Shown piece by piece: positions 45,944 to 56,821 of a stretch of 64,000 nucleotides of DNA (position 1 is the first letter of the stretch; each line of letters begins with the position of its first letter). The notes under the pieces are model-generated. The model did not search any database, was not told the DNA's origin, and was given only the letters and a program-made list of their open reading frames with translations. Origin of the DNA: Acarospora socialis (Eukaryota; Ascomycota; Lecanoromycetes; Acarosporales; Acarosporaceae); the NCBI GenBank assembly GCA_025617375.2, contig JAMYGW020000002.1:620001-684000 (forward strand), read 5' to 3'. Position numbers and translations under genes: made by a program.

Positions 45944-47047
45944 TCAAGCCGGTGAACTGCCCTCCAACCCCCCTGTAACCCTCTCCGCATACCTCGCCGC
46001 CTCCGCCTCCACGAGCCTCAAATCGACTCTCCCGCTCCCCACCGCCCCATTGACCGCCTCCAGCGCCTCCCTCTCCTCAAACACCTCGCGCATGATCGTC
46101 CCCTCCGAAACCCAATACCCCTCCGTTCGCCTTCTCAACGCCTCGTCCCGCACAACGACATTCCTCACGATGCCCACGGCCCCCAGCTTCCGCTGCGTCG
46201 CCTCCAGCACCCGCGTCGCGGCCTCCATCTTCTCCGCCACGCTCGGCGGCGTCACGAACAGCCGGTGAGTGCTGGACAGGTAGAGCGCGTAGGCCAGCGC
46301 GCTGTCGAGCACCGCGATGGCCAGCCCGCGGTAGATGCGCATGCGCCAGTGGAAGGCGTCGAGGTCCTCGCCGCGGACGGCACGCGCGTTCGCTTTATAT
46401 TCGTAGGTGGCGAGCGTGTAGACGTCGAGGCCCGCGAGAGCGAGGCCCGCGAGGGTGGCGGGAGTGCGCCATTTGCGCTTTGCGGCGCGGGAGGTGAGGG
46501 TGCTGGAGGTGGCGGCGCCGAGGACGAGGAGGTGTAGGAGGTGCGGGAGGAGAAGGGTCGGGAGCGAGTAGTAGAGGTAGGATTCCGGGGTGGTGGAGGA
46601 GCAGAAGGCACAGGTTGCGAGGGGGTCTGGGCCGTGGGTTAGGTAGAGGAGGCGCGATTCGAGGGAGACGAGTTTCGGGCGGAGGAGGTCGTCGGTTGGG
46701 GTGAGGGGGCGGAGGGCGGAGAGGCGGGTGAAGAGGACGTCGGTGGGGGTTTGTAGGCGGGATGAGGTCAGGGTGAATATGTTTTCTGGGGCGAAGTAGG
46801 GGATGGTGCTTAGGAGGGCGACGACGGCAGAGAGGAAGAGGAGATTGAGGGCTCGGCGGGTTTTCGGGGGGACAGGGCGGACGGCGGCGGATTGGGAGGC
46901 CGTGGAGGCGCGGGCGGTGCGGTAGTAGGTGATTAGACGGGGGAGGAGGAGCGGTGCGACGGTGAAGAGGAGGGTTTGGATACTGCGGACTGGTTAGTGT
47001 GATATCGAGACGTATTTGAAGGTTACGTACGTAGCTGTAGACACCAT
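45944..47047 (-). CDS. Conserved-looking multi-span membrane protein, unnamed
   Basis: Start MVSTAT, then a short intron (gtacgt after position 47031, acceptor gcag near 46986) and one long exon running to 45944, about 350 residues. Hydrophobic segments occur at QTLLFTVAPLLLPRLITYY, LNLLFLSAVVALLSTIPYF, SLPTLLLPHLLHLLVLGAA and LAIAVLDSALAYALYL. A lumenal-type loop carries CAFCSS. The C-terminal 110 residues are charged and helical (VAEKMEAATRVLEATQRKLG). I do not recognise the family. Codon use is strongly C-rich on the coding strand. Confidence 0.7.
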
Positions 47048-47589
47048 GATGGGGCGTGTCAGAGGAATCTAACGATCATCGGTCTTCCATTCGCATATCT
47101 GGATGCTGGTCGTGGATTGGCAACTGTGTCTGTTGACATGTGAAACGAAGTCCACGGCAGCTGCCGACCTTCCTTGCACAGTCGGCGGAACTTCTCTAAA
47201 ATCTCTTGACTGCTGCAAATACACCAGACAACTCCTACAGCAAGCACAACGTACTGTATAACAGCTATCAATGCAAAGATCTGTTATATTCCGTTCACGC
47301 TATTTCTTTGACTGAATCCTAAGTAATGGAAAATCCATAGGCACTATCGAAGCTTTGAAGACCTCCTTCTCCAATGGTCAATCAAAGTCAATATGAATGC
47401 CTAGATGGACTTTGTCACCTCTGCCAAGGGGTCATCTCACTTCGTGTTGCAGCGTCACAGCGAAAGCCATGACAGACCTTGCGTCAATTTGATGAGAAAC
47501 ATACTTTGCACTGGTGGATAGACCACTTTAACCACAGTATTGGTTTTAATATCTAAAGAGACGGCCGTGAATTGGTAATAGCACTATGA
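47048..47589. other. Intergenic
   Basis: Promoter of the unnamed membrane protein and 3' flank of GET1. No gene seen. Confidence 0.4.
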
Positions 47590-48381
47590 CTACAGCTCCT
47601 TCATCCTCTCCCCGCCCCGCACGTTCCCTGGCGGCACCACTCCGCCCCTTGCGCTCATCTTCATCGGTTCCCCCCTCTCGTTGCCTGTTTTTCTTATCCG
47701 TCCCTTCTGCTGTATAGCGAGCGCATACATAGCTATGACCGCAGTACTGACCAGCTGAATGACACTTGCACACGCCGCGCCCCAGATCTGAATGCTAACA
47801 CTTCCTCTCGGGGCTCTTGGAAATGCCAGCAGCCATTCCACATAGCTCGGCAGCCAACCCTGCGGTATCCAGAACAGGGCTTGTTTCGCGTACCACAACT
47901 GGAGGTAGAACCGTAGACCATTGGTGACGAGCCACCTGCCAATGGTCACGGTGTTGTCGAAAGAAGTCTTGTAGCTGTTGAGAGAATTTGCTGCAGTGAA
48001 GAGCAATCAGCATCCTCAGCCGGGCCATATCCCGAAACCATTAAGAGTCTTACTCTTCTGTTCATACTCCGCAACCACCTTGTCATGCTGTCTTCGTAGC
48101 TTCGCCCACTTCGCAAACTCGTCCTGGCTGCTCGTACTATTCATCTCACGTTTTAGACGTACCACATCTCGTCGAAGGCGCGTCTGATCTTGTACCCCTT
48201 TCGAGGTGGGAGTGGGAAGTTTGTTGAATAGCGTCCATAACTGTGTGAGCCGTCAGCATGGTTTAAAAACTTGAGGTTATGCCTAGGTACAGACCACGGT
48301 GTTGATTGTAGCAGCTCCGAAGGTATTTATCAGATGTATAGCGAGCTGCAGCAGGAAAACGGAGAACAGGAGAGAGGGCAT
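47590..48381 (-). CDS. GET1: GET1, receptor subunit for tail-anchored protein insertion
   Basis: ER-membrane receptor that with Get2 takes tail-anchored proteins from Get3. Exon 1 (48295-48381) encodes [20 protein letters not shown] and ends at FGAATINTV. Exon 2 has [15 protein letters not shown] and the cytosolic Get3-binding coiled coil with [20 protein letters not shown]. Exon 3 has [20 protein letters not shown], then [20 protein letters not shown] and [14 protein letters not shown]. The order of one TM helix, coiled coil and two TM helices is that of Get1/WRB. It starts 124 bp from the divergent PTAR1-like gene. Confidence 0.94.
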
Positions 48382-48505
48382 TTGGAATGCTCTCGAAATA
48401 AGCGCGATACGCTTGAGATGCTCTAGGCGATTGACGTGCTGTTCGTAATGTTCTCTCTCTGAATATCTGGCGCAATTCTGAACTCGAAATTCAGGCTTCC
48501 GTCAT
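48382..48505. promoter_or_regulatory. Very short bidirectional promoter GET1/PTAR1
   Basis: Only 124 bp lie between the opposing start codons (184 bp if PTAR1 starts at 48566). Confidence 0.5.
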
Positions 48506-49687
48506 ATGGCTGCCATTTCGTTCGGCCTCGCTTGCGCCGAGACAAGTGAGCTTCTGAACCCCACCATGTCATCAACCAGCAGTGGACGAGACATAACCAC
48601 CTCACCAAACCCGCAACAACTGTACGATGAGCTCACACTCTTCTTCAGCTCTCACGCTGAAGTGGTGATAGAGACCGAGATTCTTCCAGCAAGCTTTCCT
48701 CTACCGCATGGAGCTACATCGCCTATTCTTCGGGATGGCCCAAACCTGGGGATCCCAAGGAAAGCCCTGGTTCAGACTTTTCTTGTCGCCAGGCATATTT
48801 TGTTCAGTACATTGAGGCTGACCGCACCAAATGAGCAGGAAGCTGAAGAAGCAATGACTGCAACACAGGTCATCCTACTGTTTGACCCTGAGCATCTCAC
48901 GGCGGCCAATTATCGGAAGCGAAGACTCCTACATCTGAGATCTGCCCGAAGCAACGTAATGGATATCAAGAACGAGTTAGTGTATGTGGAATCTCTGCTG
49001 ACTTCCCCACTGCATCGACATACAAAGTCTCCTACTTTGTGGCATCACCGGCGATGGCTCGTGACCGAGTTCTTCGATCAGGTTTGCCGAGTATATAACC
49101 TCACTGGCAGCAATCGCACATGTTCAGGAGAAGCCTTCGAGCCATTGTGGAGAGCAGAACTCGGAGTCGTCGAGAGGTCGGGCGATCGCCATCCCAAGAA
49201 CTACTACGCTTGGTCATACGCTCGTTGGTTACTTGGTTACCTTGCAGAAAAGGACCTGGGCGGACCAGACGAGAGTGCCGTTCGATTCTTGATAAGAGCA
49301 TCAGCTTGGAGAATCCACGAGTGGTGCCTTGTTCACCCAACGGACATTTCAGGCTGGTCATTCCTAGTCTATCTTCTTCGGATGGTGAGACAAGATTCTG
49401 AACTTCAGAGTGAGATCTTCGAAAAGGTCTGGGCATTCACACGCAGACTCTCATGGGAGGGTGAGGCAGTGTGGTGGTTCTTGAGGACAGTACTTGCAAT
49501 AGAGGGCATTATGTCTGTCGAAGTGCGAAATCGGTACTTCCAGAGTGTTGTGGAAGGACTCCAGGAAAGGTCAAAGATCGAGGCGCTAGGTTATCAAACC
49601 GACCAAAGAACTACCAATCCTGTAGTGCAGGCGGTACGATTTTGTTCGAAATTTGGACAGTTCGAAGGCGCTCTACTTGACGGGTGA
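48506..49687 (+). CDS. PTAR1: Protein prenyltransferase alpha-subunit repeat protein (PTAR1/Ecm9-like)
   Basis: Intronless frame of 393 residues. Prenyltransferase alpha-type helical repeats are visible: HRHTKSPTLWHHRRWLVTEF, then HPKNYYAWSYARWLLGYL and RIHEWCLVHPTDISGWSFLV. The PxxxxxWxxRRW and NYxAWxxR patterns define alpha repeats. Human PTAR1 is the alpha subunit of geranylgeranyltransferase III, which prenylates Ykt6, and yeast Ecm9 is its counterpart. Length and repeat order fit this class better than the FTase/GGTase-I or Rab GGTase alpha subunits. A second Met at 48566 (MSSTSSG) may be the true start. Confidence 0.85.
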   Translation: MAAISFGLACAETSELLNPTMSSTSSGRDITTSPNPQQLYDELTLFFSSHAEVVIETEILPASFPLPHGATSPILRDGPNLGIPRKALVQTFLVARHILFSTLRLTAPNEQEAEEAMTATQVILLFDPEHLTAANYRKRRLLHLRSARSNVMDIKNELVYVESLLTSPLHRHTKSPTLWHHRRWLVTEFFDQVCRVYNLTGSNRTCSGEAFEPLWRAELGVVERSGDRHPKNYYAWSYARWLLGYLAEKDLGGPDESAVRFLIRASAWRIHEWCLVHPTDISGWSFLVYLLRMVRQDSELQSEIFEKVWAFTRRLSWEGEAVWWFLRTVLAIEGIMSVEVRNRYFQSVVEGLQERSKIEALGYQTDQRTTNPVVQAVRFCSKFGQFEGALLDG

Positions 49688-50747
49688 TTGCGGACTTCTG
49701 GGGCCACAGTTACAATTATCGTTGGTGGAATCAACCGCGTAACAGTACTTCGTCAAGCCATTGTCGAAATCAGCCAGACGCTGCCGACTCTATAAGCATG
49801 AGTACCAGGAACGGAACCCCACGAGTTTCTTTCGCCATTCTCTCATCCTTCTGTGGGAACAATACAACCTCGGGCAACAGAATTGACAATCTTAATATCT
49901 TGTCAAGAGCGAGATAAAAGTCTCATGCTTTCGTACCAGTTCTGGTTGCATCAACAGCAGCTTATTGATATCAAAGGCGATGAATGACTGATAATCTAAG
50001 GGTGACTACGTTGCTCTCGATCTGAAGTTTCATGAGTTCTAATATCCGCACAATATACAATGAATCCAAGAACAAGCCGAGAATCCACTTCATTGTTCGC
50101 TGCGGAAGGGCAACCCAGTTTGCTGGATGTCTAGCTGGAGGACTGGCTTTAATGAAGTACAAGCTTGCCAGCTTGAGTCGTCAGTGGTGAGGCTGATATA
50201 CCTCGGGAAGCAGAGGAGGGCTGATATGACTTCTCCGGAATAATACCAACTTGGACATTAGACCTAGGTATCTTGAGCTACTGTCCGTTCGGTATATTTG
50301 TTATTATTCAAGTGACTAGGTCACCTTTTTTGGCCATGGTCGGACATACCAAACATGTTGACTAAGGTCATTGAATCGTCTTGTGTCGCTAGAGGTACAG
50401 TCAGGTCGATTGGCTTTACTTCTCATACACCCAGAAGCTCAGGGAATCTGAACATATTGATTCTGATCACGGTCTGAATGCTATTAACGTGCATTGGTTG
50501 GTGATATCGTAAGCCAGAACTCTCCTATCCCCAAAACGCCGGAGACATCGTTCTTTAAGTAAACAACGTATACTGCATCTCCTCTCGCCAGCCGCTCATG
50601 TAGACTTCCACTGCCGCTTTTGCCGAAGCGCTGGAGAGCTTTCGCCACAATTTTCTGACGGCTCCATAGACTTCTCTACGACTCCGACATGTGCATGGCA
50701 GGCATTCCTCCCACAACAAATATCCTATCATCAATATCCAAATGACC
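49688..50747. other. Convergent intergenic, 1.06 kb
   Basis: Between the ends of PTAR1-like and RAE1 genes. AT-rich with short frames only. No RNA gene or repeat recognised. Confidence 0.45.
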
Positions 50748-52006
50748 CTACCTCTTCTTCGACCCCGGGCGCGGCTTGCACTCATCCGCGCCAACAGGAT
50801 GCAACATGACCTTATTCGGCGTCTGCGGCGTGTTGAGCGCGTAACCCTTACTCCAATCGTAGCTGACGGCATACGCAAAGATGGAGCCGTTGCGGTTGAA
50901 GCAAGTGGCGGGGATGGTGCCGCCGACGGAAGGGTAGCCCTTGAGGCGATGCTTGGCGTCCTTGTCCCAGAAGTGGAAGGTGCCATCGGAGCCGGCGGTG
51001 CTGAAGGTGCCGTGGACGGGGTGGAAGGAGATGGCGTTGACGGAGTAGACGTTCGACATGTCGCGGCTGTTCGGGGGCGTTTCGCGGTGGCAGCGGAAGG
51101 AGAAGTTGGAGCTGTGGGTGGGTGGCGGGTTAATGTGGGTTCGGTGGAAGCTGAAGAAGTCTGGTGTGGTGTAGAGCAGGTGGAGGTTGGAGTAAGGATC
51201 GTAGCGTACCTGGCGTCTTTTTCCTCGACATATTGAATCGCACATCTTCCCTCTATGCTCCCCACCGCAAACCCCGTCGCGTCGCTGAAGCAACTCACCA
51301 CCCTCGTTTGCCACTTCAACGGACTCTGCATCGTCTTGTAGAATTTGGTCGGCTGGTCCAGGTTCACCACGTTGATGTACCGATCCGCCGTCGCGATGAC
51401 CATCAATTTGTCCTTGACGTCCACACTGTACACCCTCTCCTGGCACTCCAGCGACGCGGCCGGACTCGACTGCCGCAAGTCCCAGTACTTGACCGTCTTG
51501 TCCCACGAGCCGGTCACGAGCATGGACGCGTTGGAGCCCGGCACCTCGATGAAACGTACGCATCGGATCGGCTGGTCGTGCGCCGCGACTTGTTGCGCCG
51601 TTGTCCCGCCCGCTCCGAGATCGAGCAGGCGGGCTGCTTTGTCGGCGCCGCCGCCGGCTACTTTGGTGCCATCCTACGACGATACATGCCTAATCAGCTA
51701 CCCCCGAACTTCTCGCAAAGGCCTGCTTGTGAATCCTACCTTTGACCAGCAGCAACTCAGTACGGGAGCTTCGTGCTCGAACAGTGCTTTCCCTTCACTT
51801 CCTCCCTGCGCGTTTATTTCGTATATCCGCACTTTCTTGTCCCATGATGATACCGCGAGATGTTCTGATATTGGGGAAAAGGCGAGGTCGGAGATGCTGT
51901 CTTCTGGGGGTGCGGTTAGGGCTACGTCTTTCGATATGTCACCGGTGGTGTTGTTCGCTGCCGTGGTGCCTGTGGAGGGGTTGGTGGAGCCAAACAGGCC
52001 GGACAT
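50748..52006 (-). CDS. RAE1: mRNA export factor Rae1/Gle2 (WD40)
   Basis: Nuclear-pore-associated propeller that binds Nup98 and helps mRNA export. Three exons (51740-52006, 51210-51673, 50748-51111) give 364 residues with closed phases. The head MSGLFGSTNPSTGT matches Rae1. Next come DSISDLAFSPISEHLAVSSW, DKKVRIYEI, DQPIRCVRF, SMLVTGSWDKTVKYWDLRQ and GFAVGSIEGRCAIQYVEEKD. The signature continuation is SNFSFRCHRE, then VYSVNAISFHPVHGTFSTAG, SDGTFHFWDKDAKHRLKGYP and FAYAVSYDWSKG. Confidence 0.95.
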
Positions 52007-53295
52007 CGTGAGGTCGTAGGTCGCTTTGCAGAGATGGATGGGCCGGAGAATCGGGGATCTTGTCTATCGGATGTCGACAGTGCAGAGCTCTGGTCAAGAA
52101 ACAATCGAAGGTGTTCCACTGTTACAGTATGTCATTCAACCTTACCACACCCAAGCCATATGTATGGTAAAGTTACGCGAAGTTAAAGCCGCGCCAAGGC
52201 TCTGCGGCTCAACTGGCTAGCGCCTACACTAACTACCTTACCTCATGCACAAATTTCATTTTGGGATTCTTTCTCGCTCCTCAACTCCTCGCTCAAAGAA
52301 TCGCAATCAAAGCACACAAACAGAGATAGATGTCTCGCATCTTCTCATCAACACACACATATTGCTTTGGGAGAAAGTCCCCGGACACCTGCCAGACGTC
52401 CTCTCACAGGGCGTCCTTTGGCAGCAAGCGGAAACGCGCCGCCATAGAAGCACATTTTCCGCGGCTTACCTCCCCTCACTTCCTCATGCTTCCTTCTCGC
52501 CCTCTTGGCCGTTTGTACTCTCCGTCTTTGGCTCGCTGGGTAGTAGGGGTGGTGTGGAGAGACCACCGTTTTCTCTTCGGAGGGGCGGGAGGGACGATGA
52601 TATGAGTCCGTGCTCTCCTTTGCTGTCTCTTCTCTCCCGGTTGTGCTGGGGATGGGGAGGAGGCGTTGAGGTTCTGTGGGAAGGAAGTAGGGAATCAAAG
52701 GTGAGGACGGAGGGTCTCTCGTCGTGATGGATAGTAATGCGATTGCCTCGTCCCCGCTCGCTCTGTCTCGCAAGAGTCGGGTGGGTGGGGAGGGGTAACT
52801 CGATGGGGCTTATTCTTGAGGCGAGGAGTTCAATCCCATGTTACTAGTTTTCAGGCTTGTTGCTGGGCAACTGAAGCCTGTCTTGTGGATGGGAAGACTG
52901 TTGTCGTGGCTTGCTCGGTCAAACGAGCCGGGCTCAATCAAAAACCGTTCAGGTGATGATATACCAATCATAGAGTCAAGCACTGAGGCTATCCTTCCGG
53001 GGAAGCTTTTGATGACCACGATTTGCGTTATGGTATCTGATGAACGAAGACTCAATTTTCCAGTCTAGTATGGCTTTATCCCTCAGACTGATAGCAAAGG
53101 AGATTGGGCTGCTACGATGAAATATTCCATCATTCTCTTCAATATCTGCCAGAAACTGCATACATGCGTAACAATGCACAATATTTCCTGTTAGACAGGG
53201 TTGAATTGAACGTATGGTTCTCTTATGATGGTATATCGTATAGAATACCCAAAGACCATACAAAGCTGATAAAAGCTCATGCGAAACGCCTAGCA
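52007..53295. other. Intergenic, 1.3 kb
   Basis: RAE1 promoter at the left. A plus-strand 160-residue frame at 52245-52727 is Ser/Arg/Gly-rich without domain marks and is probably not coding. The right part is the KEX1 3' flank. Confidence 0.45.
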
Positions 53296-55350
53296 TCACT
53301 TGTGCTTCCCTTTAGTATCCCCGTTCGCCTGTCCTTCCTCATCACTACTTGCTCCACCAAGACTGTACCTCTCCCGCCCGATGTCCGCCTCCCTTGGAGA
53401 TGTAACATGCAAGTCGTCCAGCTCACTCTCATCAAAGTCAGCTGCTTCAAGGTCGCCATCCATTGTCTTATTTCGAAAACCCTCCAACCCCATCCCAGAC
53501 CCCGCATGTGCTCTGCCCACTCCACCGCGCAACACGTGCCCGTTCACAGCCCCGTTCAAGCCCCGGTATCCCGCCCTTCTCCTGCGGTCGCGCCAGACGT
53601 ACCATCCCCACGCAGCAGCTGCAATGATGACCACGACGAGCGCGACCTCGCCGCTCTTGTAGTAAGCCCGCCACGTCGCTTTCTGCAGCTTCTCCTTCTC
53701 GGCCTCTTCCGCTACGGTGCTGTTCGGGTGTCCACCGACGCTTGTCTCGAGGCCCTTCTCGCCGTCGATCCGACTGTCTGCGGGCGTGCCGCCAATGCTG
53801 GCGATGTCGACACCCAGGAAGCGATCGAGCATGTCCCTGGTTCGTCGGGGGTAGTCGAACGGTACCATGTGAGAGGAGTTGTAGAATAGTATGTAGGTGA
53901 GATTTCGGGCTTCTTGGTATATGCCGGCTGGCTCGCCTTCGAAGGTCCAGTCCCGTCTTGGCGCCCAAGTACCCGGAGAGAGTTCGAAGCCCTTGCCGCC
54001 ATTCCACTCCATGTTGTGTATCAGTTCTTCTGTGCCGAGATGATTGCAGATAAGGTCCTTTTCGCCGGAGAACAGAATGATGCGCATTTGTTCGAGCAGA
54101 CCTGGAAGTAGCGAGATCGATGGTTTGGACTTCACAGTCCGGAAGGCACCACTGACTGCGCCTGAACATTCTGTCCAACCTGTACGCTTGTCGTGGTCGA
54201 CGTGCAGGGCCTGGATAACTTCAGACCGCCGTAGATAGGGTGTTAAGCTTTTAAGATCCGGCGGCCAATTCATGCCGCAGCTCGGGTAGCTGTCTGTGAG
54301 GCGCACATCGTACATATTGTAGCATCGGTCACCATCACTGGATTTCTTAACGGTTGCCTGGAGGATGTTTTGGAGGACGTCTTCACATTGTTGCAGAGAG
54401 ACGTGGTCGGCTCCACCCTTCTCGTCAAGAGCCTTGACGCAAATGGCTTGTTGCGATTCAAGCCGTTTCGCAGTGTCCGAGCCAGCCTCGACAAGATCTG
54501 CCTTGTAGGCGTATTGCATGTATGCTAGGTATTGCTCAACTGGTGCTATCCATCCGTTGCCGATGAGTAAACCTTCAAGGTTCCATTTGTGGGTCTTTCC
54601 GGGCGCTTTGTTTCGGTCTAGTATCGCTTGAGCTATGTATGGTATATGTTGACCAGCGTAGGACTCCCCAGCAAAATATAGCTACTCCTTGTTAGCTGCA
54701 GCAAGCGCCTGTGATAGCTCTATCCACACTCACATCGTCTTGCTCGTACTCAGGGAAGATCTGAAACCACTTTTCCAGGAACACCACGAATTGATCCGCC
54801 ATCTCCTTTAGCTCATGAAGGTAGCTGTCCGTGTCCGCATAACTGAAACCCGTCCCCACAGGGTTGTCGACGAATAATATGTTTGCAAACTCGTCCCAGG
54901 ACCCGTCATTGTACTCCAGATGCGCATCGTCTTTCAGCCTGTAGGGACCGATCTCCATCAACGCCCCGTCCATGGAACTGCAGCCTGGCCCACCGTTCAG
55001 CCATATCACCGTCCGTTGACGGTTCGCGATGTGGCGGTTCTGAAAGTGCCAGAAGAAGAGGTTGCCATGGTGTTCGTGAGCAACCTCGACATGCCTGCAG
55101 GAAGATATGTCAGCTCGTATATCGGCGCATCCGTCAGCATACCCGTAAGGGACACTCCTTACCCAGCATGCATCTTTAGTAGTGGGCCATCAGGCTGCCC
55201 TGGTAATGACTGAACGAAGTAGTCCGCCGCAGTCTTCTCTGCTGTCACACTTGAGGTCCAGAATATCAAGGAGAGAAGGACACATAGTGGCAGGTAGCTG
55301 AGACTATTGCTCAGTCGCCTGCGAGTCACGATACCCTTAGATAGACGCAT
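53296..55350 (-). CDS. KEX1: Pheromone-processing carboxypeptidase Kex1
   Basis: Golgi serine carboxypeptidase removing C-terminal Lys/Arg from pro-peptides after Kex2 cleavage. Three exons. The first encodes a signal anchor ([17 protein letters not shown]) and [10 protein letters not shown]. Next come [20 protein letters not shown] and [12 protein letters not shown]. The catalytic Ser lies in [17 protein letters not shown] after an intron near 54680-54735. The catalytic Asp is in [13 protein letters not shown] and the His in [10 protein letters not shown] single TM helix ([18 protein letters not shown]) precedes an acidic cytosolic tail, the Kex1 layout. Start taken at MRLSKG; an in-frame ATG at 55377 adds nine residues. 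Confidence 0.95.
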
Positions 55351-55719
55351 AATAACTGCGGCGTCTTTAAAGTGCACAAGCGGAGAGCAGGCGGAGTGGA
55401 GACCTGGAAGTGTGCCTTATGGGCAAGGTCTTTGTTACCGATCTACTCCATCAGGGGCTCGTCTCATAGGCGCTGTAGATTGGGCGTTGCGCTACTGATG
55501 AGCTGAATTGTTGTCGTCCTCGAGATCGTGGCTGGCAACCGTAGTAATGATGGACGTGCTTAGGTGGTACGAGTCCTTCCAGCTTTGTCTGATATGTTGA
55601 TCTATAATTATCTGGCGACTTACATTACAAGGATCCCATGAACCTGCTTACGTAACAACTGATGCCTGTCCCGGAGCCTTATTGAACTCCATATTGAGTA
55701 ATCATTTCAGGCCTTCCAC
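55351..55719. other. KEX1 upstream flank
   Basis: Promoter of KEX1. No gene seen. Confidence 0.4.
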
Positions 55720-55952
55720 GCCTAAAGTCATACCTGAGTCCACCTAATCTCATGCCTAAACTCACATCCAGACCCACACCTTAACTCACATCTAATTCCA
55801 TACCTACATGACAAATACTACATGCATTACCCAGTGTATAGATATGAGTTTAGATGCAAGTTTCAGTGTGCTTTTCAGATTTAATTTAGGCAAGAATATA
55901 CACATTATGTGGGCACGAGTTTAGGCATGATTTTAGGTGAGATTTAGGGATG
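55720..55952. repeat. Two opposed arrays of diverged 12-bp repeats
   Basis: From 55720 to about 55812 degenerate 12-mers of the form ctcatgcctaaa follow each other (ctcatgcctaaa, ctcacatccaga, cccacaccttaa, ctcacatctaat). From about 55846 to 55952 the reverse-complement form appears (gagtttagatgc, gagtttaggcat, gattttaggtga). The unit matches the 5.4 kb minisatellite. Confidence 0.7.
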
Positions 55953-56821
55953 AAAGGCCCGGAATGGCTACCTGATTTGGGGTGGTGTCGACGTTTCCTC
56001 AGGCGGAGCAGGGCTAAGCGAACGCATTCATTTACGACCTGGAACTGGTAGCATGAAGGTGGTGTCGATGCGCTAGATAGGGGTGTTCGTGACTGTAAGA
56101 GTCTTACCCAAGAGTTATGCGAGGCATTGACATTTCAGTTCTCTCTTGAGCCTCTCTATGAGCGAAACATGTGATGATAAGGTACACAGGCCTTTTTGTT
56201 CATATGGTCATGTTGGTCGCGGTTAGGGTATTTGCTGTGTTGTATCACTCACAAGGCCAGAGGAGCATTTGACGGGCGGCCGATGGCCTGTTCCTCGTGT
56301 TGAAGCGCTTGTTGGTAGTAAAAAAAGTTGCTTGTAGGTGCAGAGTAAGGTAGAGTATAGGTGTGCGAGTATTTGAGCTCGGGAAGATGAAACCTTTGAG
56401 TTTTTCTTCACAACATCAGGACGTTTGGAGGGACAGGTCTCTTACCACATCGGATTTTACGACCTATTCTTTGAAACTTGTCGTATACTCTGGAGGGGGT
56501 CCTTCTGCATGATTATCTGATGAAACACTGCAGTTGAGGTATCATGGAAGTAGCGCTCCACGGAAGTTAAGCAGCGGCTATTTCGATCGAGAGATAGCTA
56601 GTTACAGGAAGTGAAGCACGCACGCGCTGTTGAACCGCAGTTCTAGAGAATATATACCTCATAGACCACCTACATCTCTCGTCCTCGACGTGTACGCCTT
56701 CCCGTTCGGGTAGAAAGAAAGAGGTTGTGTCTTTCTTGTCACTTTAGCAAAGCTCTTCAAGTTCAGCCTTACCTTCGAACTTCCATGAGAGGGCGCCTCA
56801 GAGGACAAAAGCACATACACC
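55953..56821. other. Spacer upstream of secreted protein gene
   Basis: No coding signature. A short 5S-rRNA-like word (cggaagttaagc) occurs near 56560 without the rest of a 5S gene. Confidence 0.4.

Noticed and set aside
52245-52727. 160-residue Ser/Arg/Gly-rich frame
   Set aside because: Low-complexity, no homology signature. Lies in the RAE1 promoter spacer.
56550-56640. 5S rRNA-like word cggaagttaagc
   Set aside because: Only the internal core word matches. The acceptor-like ends and helix partners of a 5S gene are not found at the right distances.
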